A stretch of 32,145 nucleotides of DNA from an uncultured Candidatus Nemicrothrix sp. Its GTDB lineage: Bacteria; Actinomycetota; Acidimicrobiia; Acidimicrobiales; Acidimicrobilacustridaceae. The position numbers and the translations under genes were made by a program. Numbering within the stretch: position 1 is the first letter of the stretch; each line of letters begins with the position of its first letter. Location: the NCBI GenBank assembly GCA_903867185.1, contig CAIPQK010000003.1, forward strand, positions 1-32,145. The letters are read 5' to 3'. The notes under the pieces are model-generated. The model was given only the letters and a program-made list of their open reading frames with translations, searched no databases and had not been told where the DNA came from. Below are positions 17,001 to 25,370 of this stretch, in pieces.

Positions 17001-17423
17001 AAGAGTGAGTGATTCCACAACAACAATTTCTCTGCGCTCATCAAGTGCGCCGGGAAATACCTCAGACTCGTTATAGATCGAGGAAAGATCGAGATGGGGA
17101 TACCGCAGGGTGAATTGAATCTCTCCCGAACGACGTGAAATGGCAACCTGCAAGGTCAGATCGCGCGGACGCTCGCTCATCAGAACCGAAGCATTCGGGC
17201 CTGGTTCAACATTGATTCCGTTCCAACCTCTGTCTGAGAAGAGTCGGGTCACCGAGAAATTCGTCGGATGCCCGGCACCAATATCGACATAGATGCAGTC
17301 GGTCTCGTTTGACAGCGCTTTCCAGAGGCGAACGTCTTCGAAGTTCTGCGCATAAGAAATCGGTGCGACCGGAATGGGCTCCTCACGCGCAAAAAACGGC
17401 TCGACCATTCTTTTTCTCCGCAT
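14034..17423 (-). CDS. Three-domain FkbM methyltransferase / GT4 glycosyltransferase / class I SAM methyltransferase
   Basis: About 1129 residues from ATG 17423 (GAGGA five bases upstream). GTG 17507 and ATGs at 17471, 17453 and 17408 are alternatives. Domain 1 (about 22-220) is an FkbM-type methyltransferase: SYAQNFEDVRLWKAL, YVDIGAGHPTNF and FLKIDVEGAEIEVV. A charged, Gln-rich probable coiled coil follows (about 269-317). Domain 2 (about 460-815) is a GT4/GT-B glycosyltransferase with VVVGNGLPHKNLLVGV and the sugar-nucleotide E-x7-E motif in HEGFSLSVIESLERGTPVV. Domain 3 (about 880-1060) is a Methyltransf_11-like fold with LLGIGAGNEP, SSIEHFGD and LRPGGILSVSTEF. No signal peptide or membrane segment is evident. 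It probably builds and methylates a surface glycan; the acceptor is unknown. Its place between map and infA is abnormal. Confidence 0.85.
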   Translation of the reverse strand: MRRKRMVEPFFAREEPIPVAPISYAQNFEDVRLWKALSNETDCIYVDIGAGHPTNFSVTRLFSDRGWNGINVEPGPNASVLMSERPRDLTLQVAISRRSGEIQFTLRYPHLDLSSIYNESEVFPGALDERREIVVVESLTLKELFDRYLENREIGFLKIDVEGAEIEVVSSNDWDRFRPLVLVIESIDPSTWAPSFASWEPMVLEAGYEFAIDDGINRFYSRADRPDLRQRLAQPVSPIDGFPQWTYLEALKKAGISELGGGAQAQMTLTILERDKHAKEVEVALQRSQAQLIQRDALLAAEQHRAILNQQRVWELEMSWAYRIGRVIVAPARPFRVLVLPLANRLRRLRHKQLSSPSNVVSAVAEFTAPGRPFERLVTTDGLGRATVSKQLDVDQRALGETGQLRSRRITAPRLLDDREWELIESLSESEADSAGLSELRRFRSIETDPAGDADWPNVLLIDTRGAQVAIMCGTRTHARNALRIVLDAVPDDVEVWQLASMDLPPLPEEFVGRFDGTWGSHHRRRVGSFLQLAPFIHRKTDLQVRLSRSPSVRSAGVWLDSIMGTYPHSFLRTDAEFLEYQFGLECIGGYGKLLTLSASSTAEAIELGVRPECIVETGCAPGLTRLGESVTQAGRESRTTRRSHIVVVGNGLPHKNLLVGVAAAVPFAVLDRTDLDVVVIASMSDEHRVALTTLALELGLERNRFRIGGQIPDDDFDSILRNAEAVIVPSLHEGFSLSVIESLERGTPVVLSSIPAHDELLGNGPWNFSPNDPIDALRALRSTVANRSTFVAIQTDRYRSNVDPLRFDEKFRRVAEWLCEDLPAIRVQDRDSELVIEKPLLLERNLSLSKICEVEDFVTPRLRDVIRDVFAHELLRFGPEFPTAREYRKYWEVAMAVLSFREAGLLDGTHRLLGIGAGNEPTLFYLTRFAQEVIATDLYLEEGWEESADSSMLVDPGAHWPFIWDPTRLRVEDMNALALDLPDESVSGVFSSSSIEHFGDREDVAKSLDEAWRVLRPGGILSVSTEFRLEGDRPGIPGALLFDDEDIRTVFLGDRKWSLIEPFDASVSPETWASRSPFLDVAEDQNRQVERLGGLWTHHVTYARYPHIVLDHMGRTFTSFHLALRKDS

Positions 17424-17585
17424 GAGTTTCCTCAATCGCCTTTCCCGCCGCATGACCGACTGTAGTCCCATGCAAACAAAAGACGGACCGTTTCCCTTAG
17501 AGCCCACGCGAAGTCTGCAACTTCGAACATTTCACCCAGTGTCACGCCGGAAACTCGGGAGCATCGTTCTCTTCCCCCATTTTTT

Positions 17586-17600
17586 GTGACCGCATGTCAC
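17586..17600. repeat. Short inverted repeat upstream of the glycan gene
   Basis: GTGAC (17586-17590), CGCAT, GTCAC (17596-17600) form a 5-bp perfect dyad in the gap between map and the three-domain gene. A run of T (17581-17585) flanks it on the plus strand. It may be an operator or be incidental. Confidence 0.3.
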
Positions 17601-17614
17601 TACGCATCCATTGG

Positions 17615-17642
17615 AGGGTATTTTCGACCTGAAGGCACGCAA
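17615..17642 (-). promoter_or_regulatory. Candidate promoter for the inserted glycan gene
   Basis: On the minus strand, TTGCGT (17642-17637) and TACCCT (17620-17615) are spaced by 16 bases, immediately after the map stop. The match is weak (TTG and TA...T positions only). If real, it lets the inserted gene be expressed apart from the secY-adk-map message. Confidence 0.28.
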
Positions 17643-17654
17643 TCATGAAGAAGC

Positions 17655-18398
17655 TCAGGCGATCGTCAAAATTTCGGGCCCATTGGGGCCGATGGCGATC
17701 GTGTGTTCAAAATGAGCCGCCCAAGACCCATCCGCCGAAAGCACTGTCCAGCCATCCTCGGTAAGGAAAGTCTCGGCCTCGCCGATGGTGACCATGGGCT
17801 CTACCGCCAGAGTCATGCCCGTCTTCAACGTTCCGCCCTTACCTGCCACTCCGTAGTTGGGCACCTCGGGGGCCTCGTGCATCCGACGGCCGATTCCGTG
17901 GCCGACATAATCACGAACGACAGAGAAGCCCGCCGCCTCGACCACGGCCTGCACCGCAGCGCCAATGTCGCCCAGGGTGTTGCCATCGACCATCGCAGCA
18001 ATGCCCGCGGCAAGAGAGGCCTCGGTGACTGAGATCAGTCTCGAGGCCTCGGCGGAAATCGTGCCAACGCCGGCGGTGAACGCCGCGTCGCCATGCCACC
18101 CCTCGACCACCGCGCCACAGTCGACCGAAATGATGTCGCCCTCGTTCAGAACGATTGGTCCGGGGATGCCGTGGACGATCACATCGTTCGGCGACGCACA
18201 GATCACCGCTGGGAAGCCGTGGTAGCCGAGGAAGTTCGACGACGCTCCCCTGCTGTCGATCACTTTGCGGCCAATTGCGTCGAGATCGGAAGTTGTCACG
18301 CCAGGACGAATCGCGGCGCGAATTTTTTCGTGCATTTCCGCAACCACGCGACCAGCAGCACGCATGTGGCGAAGCTCATCGTTCGTCCGAGCTTTCAT
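17655..18398 (-). CDS. map: Methionine aminopeptidase, type I
   Basis: A 247-residue metalloprotease that removes the initiator methionine from nascent proteins. All five metal ligands are present with E. coli-like spacing: D93 and D104 (VDCGAVVEGWHGDAAFT), H167 (YVGHGIGRRMHEAP), E200 (LAVEPMV) and E231 (HFEHTIAI). The substrate-site histidine is in IVHGIP (H76). There is no N-terminal SH3-binding or zinc-finger extension, so it is the short form. It follows adk by seven bases in the usual secY-adk-map order. Confidence 0.97.
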   Translation of the reverse strand: MKARTNDELRHMRAAGRVVAEMHEKIRAAIRPGVTTSDLDAIGRKVIDSRGASSNFLGYHGFPAVICASPNDVIVHGIPGPIVLNEGDIISVDCGAVVEGWHGDAAFTAGVGTISAEASRLISVTEASLAAGIAAMVDGNTLGDIGAAVQAVVEAAGFSVVRDYVGHGIGRRMHEAPEVPNYGVAGKGGTLKTGMTLAVEPMVTIGEAETFLTEDGWTVLSADGSWAAHFEHTIAIGPNGPEILTIA

Positions 18399-18405
18399 GC
18401 CCGAC

Positions 18406-19053
18406 TCAGTTTGAAAGTCGAGCGTCGATTGCGCTCAGAAGCCGAGCGAAAACCTCGTCAGGAGAACCAAGGCCGTCAACTCGAACAAGCGAACCGCTTG
18501 CCGCATAAAAGTCAATGGTTGGCTGGGTTTCTGAGGTGTACGCAGCAAGACGCTTCGCAATTGATTCCGGTGTGTCGTCGGCGCGCTGCTGAACTTCGCC
18601 GCCACACTTGTCGCAGACCCACTCGGTTGAGGGCGGTGCAGCAACGGAGTAAATGGCTCCGCACTTTGCGCACACGCGACGTGAGGAGATGCGCTCAAGC
18701 ACAATCTCTTCAGGAACAACAAGGTCGATTGCAACATCAATTGTTGCAAACTTCGCCATGCCTTCTGCTTGCACAACTGTGCGCGGAAAGCCGTCGAGAA
18801 GAAAACCGTTCGCTTTGACATCGGCTTCAGCGAGCCGTTCTTCAACAACACCAAGAATGATTTCGTCGGAGACGAGACCGCCACCATCCATCACGGCCTT
18901 GGCTTCAATACCCAGCGGAGTACCTGCAGCAACAGCGGCGCGCAACATGTCGCCCGTGGAAATATGTGGCGTTGCGTAATGCGCTGAAAGCCGCTCGGAC
19001 TGTGTGCCCTTACCCGCTCCCTGCCGTCCGAAGATAAGCAGACGAGCAGTCAT
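18406..19053 (-). CDS. adk: Adenylate kinase with zinc-type LID
   Basis: A 215-residue kinase catalysing ATP + AMP to 2 ADP. The P-loop is GRQGAGKGT (residues 9-17), slightly unusual in having RQ where most have PP. ISTGDMLRAA and LDGFPRT form the AMP site. The LID carries four cysteines, C128, C131, C147 and C150, the zinc-binding arrangement seen in Gram-positive and actinobacterial long forms. Its ATG overlaps the secY stop by one base (TAATG), so it is coupled to secY. Confidence 0.97.
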   Translation of the reverse strand: MTARLLIFGRQGAGKGTQSERLSAHYATPHISTGDMLRAAVAAGTPLGIEAKAVMDGGGLVSDEIILGVVEERLAEADVKANGFLLDGFPRTVVQAEGMAKFATIDVAIDLVVPEEIVLERISSRRVCAKCGAIYSVAAPPSTEWVCDKCGGEVQQRADDTPESIAKRLAAYTSETQPTIDFYAASGSLVRVDGLGSPDEVFARLLSAIDARLSN

Positions 19054-20375
19054 TACTTCAGGAATCCTTCATAGTTACGCATCATCAACTGGCTATCGAT
19101 CTGCTTCATCGTTTCGAGGGCAACACCCACGGCGATAAGGATCGAGATACCCGTGAACGACACCTGCGTGCCGGGGAGATACGTGGTCAGGATGTAAGAA
19201 GGAATAAGAGCGATGGCGGCGATGAACAGCGCGCCGGGAAGCGTGATGCGGGAAAGCACCTTGGCCAGATAACGCTCGGTCTGGGGACCAGGACGAATAC
19301 CCGGGATGAAACCACCCTGCTTACGAAGCTGGTCGGCCTGCTTCACCGGATCGAAGGTGATCGCTGTGTAGAAGTAGGCGAAGCCAATGATCAAAAGACC
19401 AAAGATGATCATGTGAATTGGCGCATTTGGCGTAACCAGGTTTGAGTTCACCCAGTCCTGCATGGTTTTGCCCCATCCGTCGGACGGCAGCACAAAACTC
19501 AGCAACTGCGGGAGATACAACACCGAACTGGCGAAGATGATCGGGATAACGCCCGACTGGTTCACCTTGAGTGGGATATAGGTGCTCTGTCCGCCGTACT
19601 GGCGACGACCAACGACGCGTTTCGCGAACTGCACAGGGATGCGGCGCTGGCCTTGTTCGACATAAACGATTGCCACCGTGATGAACGCGTAACCGAGAAG
19701 CACCATGCCAACAGCAACCCAGCCGCCATTGGCTTTGATGGTGGCCATCTGACTGGGCAGCAAAGAAACTACCGAAGCAAAAATCAGCAGCGACATACCG
19801 TTGCCGATTCCTCGTTGCGTCATGAGTTCGCCGATCCACATGAGGAGCGCGGTGCCGGTGGTGAGCGTCAACACAATGAGCAGTACGCGACCGACGGTGA
19901 AGTTTGGGATGAGGTCAAGGCCAGTGGTGTTGCCACGAGTAAGGCCACCGCCACCGTTGTGGAACAAATAGGCCAAACCTGTCGATTGCAGGACGGCAAT
20001 GCCCATTGTTACGTAACGGGTCCACTGCGTGATCTTGCGCTGACCAACTGCGCCCTGGTTCTGCCATTCCTCAAGTTTGGGAATAACAACACCAAGAATC
20101 TGCATGATGATCGATGCAGTGATGTACGGCATGATGCCGAGCGCAAAAATCGCGAAGTTTGTGAGACCGCCGCCAGAAAACAACTTCAAGAACGCAAGCA
20201 CGCCACCCTGATCGGCCTGCGACTTCAGCTGCTTGAGCGCAGCGGTGTCGATTCCGGGAACGGGGAGATGAGCGCCCAGTCGATACAGGGCGATCATCAG
20301 GAACGTGAACAGAACCTTGTTACGAAGGTCCTGGACCTTGAAGATGTTCTTCAGGTTGGTGAGCACCGAGGTCAC
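19053..20375 (-). CDS. secY: Protein translocase channel subunit SecY
   Basis: A 440-residue integral membrane protein that forms the Sec channel with SecE and SecG. It shows the expected ten hydrophobic segments. Diagnostic parts are the plug region GAHLPVPGIDTAAL, the segment FAIFALGIMPYITASIIMQ, the cytosolic loop RRIPVQFAKRVVGRRQYGGQSTYIPLKVNQSGVIPIIFASS, and the C-terminal KQIDSQLMMRNYEGFLK. Length is normal. It lies 41 bases after rplO and is coupled to adk by a one-base overlap. Confidence 0.98.
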   Translation of the reverse strand: MTSVLTNLKNIFKVQDLRNKVLFTFLMIALYRLGAHLPVPGIDTAALKQLKSQADQGGVLAFLKLFSGGGLTNFAIFALGIMPYITASIIMQILGVVIPKLEEWQNQGAVGQRKITQWTRYVTMGIAVLQSTGLAYLFHNGGGGLTRGNTTGLDLIPNFTVGRVLLIVLTLTTGTALLMWIGELMTQRGIGNGMSLLIFASVVSLLPSQMATIKANGGWVAVGMVLLGYAFITVAIVYVEQGQRRIPVQFAKRVVGRRQYGGQSTYIPLKVNQSGVIPIIFASSVLYLPQLLSFVLPSDGWGKTMQDWVNSNLVTPNAPIHMIIFGLLIIGFAYFYTAITFDPVKQADQLRKQGGFIPGIRPGPQTERYLAKVLSRITLPGALFIAAIALIPSYILTTYLPGTQVSFTGISILIAVGVALETMKQIDSQLMMRNYEGFLK

Positions 20376-20416
20376 TCCTACCGCCAGCTACGAGGCCAGC
20401 AGTTCGTCAACGATCG

Positions 20417-20905
20417 TCAGCGGTTTGTGAACTGATTTCCCTTTGCGGGAGGACGACGCTCGCCCCATGGCAAAGGAATGATTTCAACGGTGCCGCCAGC
20501 TGCGGTGATTGCCGCTTCGGCCGACTTTGAGACTGCATGCGCACGCACGGTGACGGGGCGTGAAAGTTCTCCACGACCAAGCACCTTCACGAGCGAGCCC
20601 TTACCGACGAGGCTCTTGCCCAACAGTGAGACTGGATCGACGATGTCGAGACCTGACTCGTGGATGGTGTCGAGGTTGATCGCCTGGTATTCGACGCGGA
20701 AGGGGTTATTGAAACCGCGAAGCTTCGGGACACGCATATGCAGCGGGTTCTGACCACCTTCGAAACGAGCGGGAATGCTCGTACGCGCGCTCTGGCCCTT
20801 GGTACCGCGGCCTGCGGTCTTGCCGCCCTTGCCACCGATACCGCGGCCGACGCGCTTACGGCGACGGTTGGAGCCCTCAGCGGGCTTGAGATCATGAATC
20901 TTCAC
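20417..20905 (-). CDS. rplO: 50S ribosomal protein L15 (uL15)
   Basis: 162 residues from GTG 20905 ((M)KIHDLKPAEGSNRRRKRVG). GAGGA lies four bases upstream and the start is seven bases after the rpmD stop; the open frame up to 20968 would overlap rpmD. It contains GRGIGGKGGKTAGRGTKGQ, FEGGQNPLHMRVPKLRGF and the C-terminal VSKSAEAAITAAGGTVEII, all standard. It is the last ribosomal protein gene before secY. Confidence 0.97.
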   Translation of the reverse strand: MKIHDLKPAEGSNRRRKRVGRGIGGKGGKTAGRGTKGQSARTSIPARFEGGQNPLHMRVPKLRGFNNPFRVEYQAINLDTIHESGLDIVDPVSLLGKSLVGKGSLVKVLGRGELSRPVTVRAHAVSKSAEAAITAAGGTVEIIPLPWGERRPPAKGNQFTNR

Positions 20906-20912
20906 GATGTCC

Positions 20913-21113
20913 TCACTTGCTGGTCGAGCCGGGCTCGACCTCTTCGACAGTAATGAGATGCGGGACACGAGCGATCATGCCGCGGATTTCAGGACGGTCG
21001 GGAAGGGTATTGGTCTTGCCAATGCCACGAAGACCAAGTGCACGGAGCGTTCCGCGGTGCTTGGGCTTGGTGCCGATCGACGACTTGATTTGAGTGACCT
21101 TAAGTTCTGCCAT
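20913..21113 (-). CDS. rpmD: 50S ribosomal protein L30 (uL30)
   Basis: 66 residues from ATG 21113 ([35 protein letters not shown]), the bacterial short form with the conserved SxIGxxxxxRxTLxxLGLR pattern. A GTG one codon upstream is possible, but the ATG overlaps the rpsE stop by one base (TGATG), matching the coupling style of this operon. A short acidic tail (EEVEPGSTSK) follows the core. Confidence 0.96.
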   Translation of the reverse strand: MAELKVTQIKSSIGTKPKHRGTLRALGLRGIGKTNTLPDRPEIRGMIARVPHLITVEEVEPGSTSK

Positions 21114-21676
21114 CACGCGACCTCATTGGGAACGTGCGGGCCACGCTCGGAAAGCTTGAATGCTTCGAGCATGCCCTTGGGGACGAACTCTTCAGGAGCA
21201 AGGCCGCGAAGTCGAGCGACCTCGTTGGGATCCTTGAGTCCCTGCAAACCAGCGATGGTTGCGCGAGCCACGTTGATGTGGTTCGAGGAACCAAGCGACT
21301 TACACAGAACGTCGTGGATGCCAGCTTCTTCGAGAATGGCGCGTGCAGCACCACCAGCGATCACACCGGTACCAGGAGCAGCGGGCTGAATAAGCACGCG
21401 TCCGGCACCCATGCGTCCGACGATGGGATGAGTCACGGTTGACCCGGCCAACGGCACCTTGAACAGGTTCTTGCGAGCCTCTTCGGTGCCCTTTTGAATG
21501 GCCAGCGGAACTTCCTTGGCCTTGCCATAGCCGAGACCGACATGGCCGGCACCGTCACCGATCACCACAAGAGCGGTGAAAGAGAATCGACGACCGCCCT
21601 TAACGACCTTGGCAACTCGGTTGATGTTGATCACGCGTGACTCGCGAAGTGCGAGAGCGTCAGCGTTGAGGGCCAT
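21113..21676 (-). CDS. rpsE: 30S ribosomal protein S5 (uS5)
   Basis: 187 residues. The N-terminal double-stranded RNA-binding-like domain has [27 protein letters not shown] and [28 protein letters not shown]; the C-terminal domain has [34 protein letters not shown]5 shapes decoding accuracy and mRNA entry. The ATG overlaps the rplR stop by one base and the stop overlaps rpmD by one base. Confidence 0.98.
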   Translation of the reverse strand: MALNADALALRESRVININRVAKVVKGGRRFSFTALVVIGDGAGHVGLGYGKAKEVPLAIQKGTEEARKNLFKVPLAGSTVTHPIVGRMGAGRVLIQPAAPGTGVIAGGAARAILEEAGIHDVLCKSLGSSNHINVARATIAGLQGLKDPNEVARLRGLAPEEFVPKGMLEAFKLSERGPHVPNEVA

Positions 21677-22041
21677 CAGAACTCCAGTCCAGCTTCTCGG
21701 GCGGCATCGGCAACTGCGGCGACACGACCGTGGTAGAGGAAACCGCCACGATCGAAGACGACCTTGTCGATACCAGCAGCCTTGGCGCGCTCAGCGAGGA
21801 GCTTGCCCACTGCGGTTGCGGCGGCGATGTTGCTGGTGCCACCAGTGGTGACACCGGTCTCGACGGACGATGCAGCAACAATTGTGCGGCCGCTGATGTC
21901 GTCGATGATCTGTGCATTGATGTGACGGTTGGATCGGTAGACCGCCATGCGAGGACGCGTTGCGGTGCCACGCACCTGCTTGCGAACTCGACGGTGACGG
22001 CGGATCCGCGCGTCGCGCTTTTGCTGTGCCTTGTCGCTCAT
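21676..22041 (-). CDS. rplR: 50S ribosomal protein L18 (uL18)
   Basis: 121 residues; a 5S rRNA-binding protein of the central protuberance. It has the basic N-terminus [36 protein letters not shown] and the C-terminal [28 protein letters not shown]. It starts two bases after the rplF stop and overlaps rpsE by one base. Confidence 0.98.
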   Translation of the reverse strand: MSDKAQQKRDARIRRHRRVRKQVRGTATRPRMAVYRSNRHINAQIIDDISGRTIVAASSVETGVTTGGTSNIAAATAVGKLLAERAKAAGIDKVVFDRGGFLYHGRVAAVADAAREAGLEF

Positions 22042-22043
22042 GT

Positions 22044-22583
22044 CTACTTACCTGCCTTGCCGGCTTTGCGGGCCACGTACTCGCCCTTGTACCGGACGCC
22101 CTTGCCCTTGTAAGGCTCGGGCTTACGGATTGCACGAATGTCTGCGGCCACCTGGCCAACAGTTTCTTTGTCGGTTCCCTTGATGAAAATCTGCGTTGGG
22201 ACCGGAACCTCAAAAGTGATGCCAGCCGGAGCAACAACGCTCACGGGATGGCTGAAACCAAGAGCGAGATCGATCGCAGTGTCGCCCTTCGCTGTGGCGC
22301 GGTAACCGACACCGATGATTTCAAGTTCCTTGGTGAAGCCTTCGCTCACACCAACGACCATGTTGTTCACTAGCGAACGGACGAGGCCATGCAGCGCACG
22401 GTTCTGACGTTCGTCGTTGGGACGTTCGACGATGAGTACTGCACCTTCCTGACGGATGGTGATCTCACCGGGGATGTCGCGTTCAAGTGTTCCTTTGGAG
22501 CCCTTCACGGTGACGTGCTGACCAGCGATTGAAACCTCAACGCCAGCAGGTACCGGGATAGGAGCGCGTCCTACTCGTGACAT
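22044..22583 (-). CDS. rplF: 50S ribosomal protein L6 (uL6)
   Basis: 179 residues; binds near the factor-binding centre of the large subunit. It opens [21 protein letters not shown], has two repeats of the L6 fold, [10 protein letters not shown] in the middle, and the C-terminal signature [19 protein letters not shown]. Length is normal. Nine bases separate it from rpsH, which lies upstream of it on the minus strand. Confidence 0.98.
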   Translation of the reverse strand: MSRVGRAPIPVPAGVEVSIAGQHVTVKGSKGTLERDIPGEITIRQEGAVLIVERPNDERQNRALHGLVRSLVNNMVVGVSEGFTKELEIIGVGYRATAKGDTAIDLALGFSHPVSVVAPAGITFEVPVPTQIFIKGTDKETVGQVAADIRAIRKPEPYKGKGVRYKGEYVARKAGKAGK

Positions 22584-22592
22584 GTCAGCCCC

Positions 22593-22997
22593 TTACCAAA
22601 CGAAACACAGGATCTCGCCGCCCATGCGACGCTTGCGCGCCTCACGGTCGGTCATCAGACCCTGACTGGTGGACAGGACAGCGACTCCAAGGCCACCGAG
22701 AACCCGAGGGATCTTGTCGGCCTTGATATAGACGCGGAGGCCCGGCTTCGACACGCGCTTGACACCGGAGATGACGCGCTTGCGTTCGGGCGAATACTTC
22801 ATGGTGACGGTGAGAACTGAACCGGGACGGTTCGGATCGTCAGCGATGGTGAAGCTCTCGATATAACCCTCGGACAGGAGGAGTTTGGCGAGTGCTTCTT
22901 TCACCTTGGATGAGGGCATGCGTACTTCATCATGCATCGCGGTGTTCGCGTTGCGGATGCGGGTGAGCATGTCGGCGATGGGGTCTGTCATTGTCAT
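22593..22997 (-). CDS. rpsH: 30S ribosomal protein S8 (uS8)
   Basis: 134 residues from ATG 22997 ([20 protein letters not shown]), chosen because GGAGG lies seven bases upstream. The ATG two codons later gives MTDPIADM and is also acceptable. The longer open frame to 23117 overlaps rpsN and is rejected. The C-terminus has [36 protein letters not shown], the S8 signature. S8 controls the spc operon in E. coli; no such target was identified here. Confidence 0.97.
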   Translation of the reverse strand: MTMTDPIADMLTRIRNANTAMHDEVRMPSSKVKEALAKLLLSEGYIESFTIADDPNRPGSVLTVTMKYSPERKRVISGVKRVSKPGLRVYIKADKIPRVLGGLGVAVLSTSQGLMTDREARKRRMGGEILCFVW

Positions 22998-23010
22998 GTC
23001 GTCGCCTCCC

Positions 23011-23196
23011 CTACCAGCTGGCCTTTTTGAGACCAGGAATTTCGCCAGCGTGTCCGAGTTCGCGAAGGCAAATACGACACAGCTGGAACTTGCGGTACAC
23101 GGCACGTGGCCGTCCACACTTCTGGCAACGGGAATATGCCCGCACCTTGAACTTCGGGGTGCGACGTTGCTTATTAACGAGCGCCTTTTTGGCCAT
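23011..23196 (-). CDS. rpsN: 30S ribosomal protein S14 type Z (uS14, zinc-binding)
   Basis: 61 residues, the short zinc form: [21 protein letters not shown], then CxxC (C24, C27) and CxxC (C40, C43) in RCQKCGRP and LCRICLREL, ending [11 protein letters not shown]. The long zinc-free paralogue used under zinc limitation is not in this window. The start overlaps the rplE stop by one base. Confidence 0.98.
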   Translation of the reverse strand: MAKKALVNKQRRTPKFKVRAYSRCQKCGRPRAVYRKFQLCRICLRELGHAGEIPGLKKASW

Positions 23197-23768
23197 TACT
23201 GCTGCCCCTCACGCTTGAACGGGAAGCCGAAAGCATCGAGCAGGGCTTTGCCCTCGGCATTGGTCTTGGCAGTGGTCACGATTGTGATGTCGAAGCCACG
23301 GGGGGCGTCGATCTTGTCGTAATCGATTTCCGGAAACATGAGCTGTTCGGGAAGACCAAAGGTGTAGTTGCCGTGTCCGTCGAAGGACTTCGGAGACAAC
23401 CCACGGAAATCGCGGATGCGGGGAATCGCAAGGCTGATGAGCCGGTCGAAGAATTCCCACATGCGATCGCCGCGAAGAGTGACCTTCACGCCGATGGCAT
23501 TGCCTTCACGCAGCTTGAAAGCGGCGACGGACTTCTTGGCCTTGGTCACAATGACCTTCTGGCCGGTAATCAGTTCGAGGTCGCGCACAGCGCCATCGAT
23601 CAGCGATGACTGAACGAGGGCCTTGCCGACGCCCGAGTTGATCACGATCTTCTCGAAACGCGGGACCTGCATGATGTTGCCGAGTTCGAGCGTGTCCTTA
23701 AGTTGGCCACGGATCTCGTCGTTGTAGCGGGTCTTCAGTCGGGGAATGGTCGCAGTTGCGGTGCTCAT
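23196..23768 (-). CDS. rplE: 50S ribosomal protein L5 (uL5)
   Basis: 190 residues; binds 5S rRNA and contacts the P-site tRNA. It shows [69 protein letters not shown], and [23 protein letters not shown]. Its ATG overlaps the rplX stop by four bases (ATGA) and its stop overlaps rpsN by one base. Confidence 0.98.
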   Translation of the reverse strand: MSTATATIPRLKTRYNDEIRGQLKDTLELGNIMQVPRFEKIVINSGVGKALVQSSLIDGAVRDLELITGQKVIVTKAKKSVAAFKLREGNAIGVKVTLRGDRMWEFFDRLISLAIPRIRDFRGLSPKSFDGHGNYTFGLPEQLMFPEIDYDKIDAPRGFDITIVTTAKTNAEGKALLDAFGFPFKREGQQ

Positions 23769-24076
23769 GCGAGGTCTCCTTCACACTTGCGGCAGATCCG
23801 GACCTTGGTGCCATCGGGCTCGAAGCGATAACCGACACGAGTCGGCTTGCCGCATGAGTTGCACACGATGGCGACGTTCGATGCCGGAATCGGCATTTCT
23901 TTGTCGATGATGCCGCCGGTGTTGGTCTGGCTGACAGGCTTCTGATGCTTCTTGGCAATGTTGACACCGTCGACGATGACCTTTCCCTTTTCGGGAATGG
24001 ATCGAGTGACGGTACCGGTCTTGCCACGGTCCTTACCGGACAGCACCTGGACGCGGTCGCCCTTGCGGATTTTCAT
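23765..24076 (-). CDS. rplX: 50S ribosomal protein L24 (uL24), with CxxC pairs
   Basis: 103 residues from ATG 24076, which overlaps the rplN stop (TGATG) and has GGAGG seven bases upstream. The KOW motif is [23 protein letters not shown]. The C-terminal part carries two CxxC pairs (VCNSCGKPT and ICRKCEGD), a zinc-ribbon arrangement seen in many L24 proteins. L24 starts large-subunit assembly. Confidence 0.97.
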   Translation of the reverse strand: MKIRKGDRVQVLSGKDRGKTGTVTRSIPEKGKVIVDGVNIAKKHQKPVSQTNTGGIIDKEMPIPASNVAIVCNSCGKPTRVGYRFEPDGTKVRICRKCEGDLA

Positions 24077-24444
24077 CACAACACCTCCGGGGCGAGTGAA
24101 ACGATTCGCATGAACTTCTTGTCACGCAATTCACGGCCAACTGGGCCGAAGATGCGCGTGCCACGAGGCAGCAAGTTGTCCGTGATGAGAACAGCAGCGT
24201 TCTCATCGAACTTGATGTACGAACCGTCGGGACGACGCTTTTCCTTCTTTACGCGAACGACGACGCACTTGACGACGTCACCCTTCTTTACGCCGGCGCC
24301 AGGAATGGCGTCCTTGACCGTAGCGACAAAGATGTCACCGATCGAGGCGTAGCGGCGACGCGTGCCACCAAGAACCTTGATGCAAAGAACTTCTTTTGCA
24401 CCACTGTTGTCGGCAACCCGAAGTCGGGATTCCTGCTGGATCAT
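24076..24444 (-). CDS. rplN: 50S ribosomal protein L14 (uL14)
   Basis: 122 residues, fully typical: [60 protein letters not shown], and [30 protein letters not shown]14 forms intersubunit bridges and binds the silencing factor RsfS. Its ATG overlaps the rpsQ stop by four bases. Confidence 0.98.
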   Translation of the reverse strand: MIQQESRLRVADNSGAKEVLCIKVLGGTRRRYASIGDIFVATVKDAIPGAGVKKGDVVKCVVVRVKKEKRRPDGSYIKFDENAAVLITDNLLPRGTRIFGPVGRELRDKKFMRIVSLAPEVL

Positions 24445-24719
24445 CGTGCACGCTCCAGGACATCAAGAAGACGCCAGCGCTTTGTCTTAGAAAGCGGACG
24501 GGTCTCCTGCACACGGACCTTGTCGCCCACGTTGAGATCGTTGCTCTCGTCGTGGACGTACAGCTTGTTCGTGCGCTGAACGGTCTTGTTGTAACGAGGG
24601 TGACGCACGCGGTCTGTCACAGCGACAACAGCGGTTTTGTCCATGGAAGTCGAAACGACCATGCCCTCACGAATTTTGCGCGGATTGGCGCGCTCGGTGG
24701 CCGTGGTTTCCTCAGCCAT
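24441..24719 (-). CDS. rpsQ: 30S ribosomal protein S17 (uS17)
   Basis: 92 residues. After a short polar N-terminus it has [76 protein letters not shown], the whole S17 OB-fold pattern; I list it as segments of a single domain. It overlaps rpmC by one base and rplN by four. Confidence 0.97.
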   Translation of the reverse strand: MAEETTATERANPRKIREGMVVSTSMDKTAVVAVTDRVRHPRYNKTVQRTNKLYVHDESNDLNVGDKVRVQETRPLSKTKRWRLLDVLERAR

Positions 24720-24952
24720 CAGGCGTTCTCCTCGTTCTTCGACAGCGCTTCGGCTGCCGCGATTTCGCGACTGCGCAACTCAGTGTTGAGCTGTGCAACC
24801 TGCTTGCGAACAACGCCCAGACGAGCGGTGTTGTCGAGCTGACCAGTGACGTGCTGGAAACGAAGGTTGAAAAGTTCTTCCTTCGAAGCCGCCAGCTTGT
24901 CGAGCAGTTCGCCGTCGCTGATGTCACGGAGTGATTCTTTGGTCTTTGCCAT
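24719..24952 (-). CDS. rpmC: 50S ribosomal protein L29 (uL29)
   Basis: 77 residues forming the two-helix L29 hairpin near the exit tunnel: [26 protein letters not shown] and the conserved [28 protein letters not shown] short acidic tail follows. Both ends overlap neighbours by one base (rplP upstream, rpsQ downstream). Confidence 0.97.
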   Translation of the reverse strand: MAKTKESLRDISDGELLDKLAASKEELFNLRFQHVTGQLDNTARLGVVRKQVAQLNTELRSREIAAAEALSKNEENA

Positions 24953-25368
24953 CAGAAGCCCTCCTCACGGGCAACGAAGCGAGCCTTGATCGGCAGCTTC
25001 TGGATGGCCCGGTCGATTGCCTCGCGGGCAACCTCAGGGTCGTTGTAGGAAAGTTCGAACATGACCCGGCCTGGCTTCACAACAGCAACCCAACGTTCGG
25101 GGTTGCCCTTGCCAGAACCCATGCGGGTTTCGGCCGGCTTCTGGGTAACGGGCTTGTCCGGAAACACGTTGATCCAGACCTTTCCGCCACGCTTGATATG
25201 ACGGGTCATAGCGATACGGGCGGCTTCAATCTGACGGGCGGTGATCCAACCCGGCTCAAGGGCCTGGATGCCGTAGTCACCAAACGTGACTTCGGTTCCA
25301 CCCTTTGACTGACCCTTCATGCGACCGCGCTGTTGCTTGCGGTGCTTCACCTTCTTTGGCATCAACAT
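24952..25368 (-). CDS. rplP: 50S ribosomal protein L16 (uL16)
   Basis: 138 residues; sits near the A-site tRNA elbow. It begins [19 protein letters not shown]; either ATG 25368 or the one two codons later could start it. It contains [49 protein letters not shown] and [20 protein letters not shown], the block around the L16 loop. The start is two bases after the rpsC stop. Confidence 0.97.
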   Translation of the reverse strand: MLMPKKVKHRKQQRGRMKGQSKGGTEVTFGDYGIQALEPGWITARQIEAARIAMTRHIKRGGKVWINVFPDKPVTQKPAETRMGSGKGNPERWVAVVKPGRVMFELSYNDPEVAREAIDRAIQKLPIKARFVAREEGF

Positions 25369-25370
25369 AA

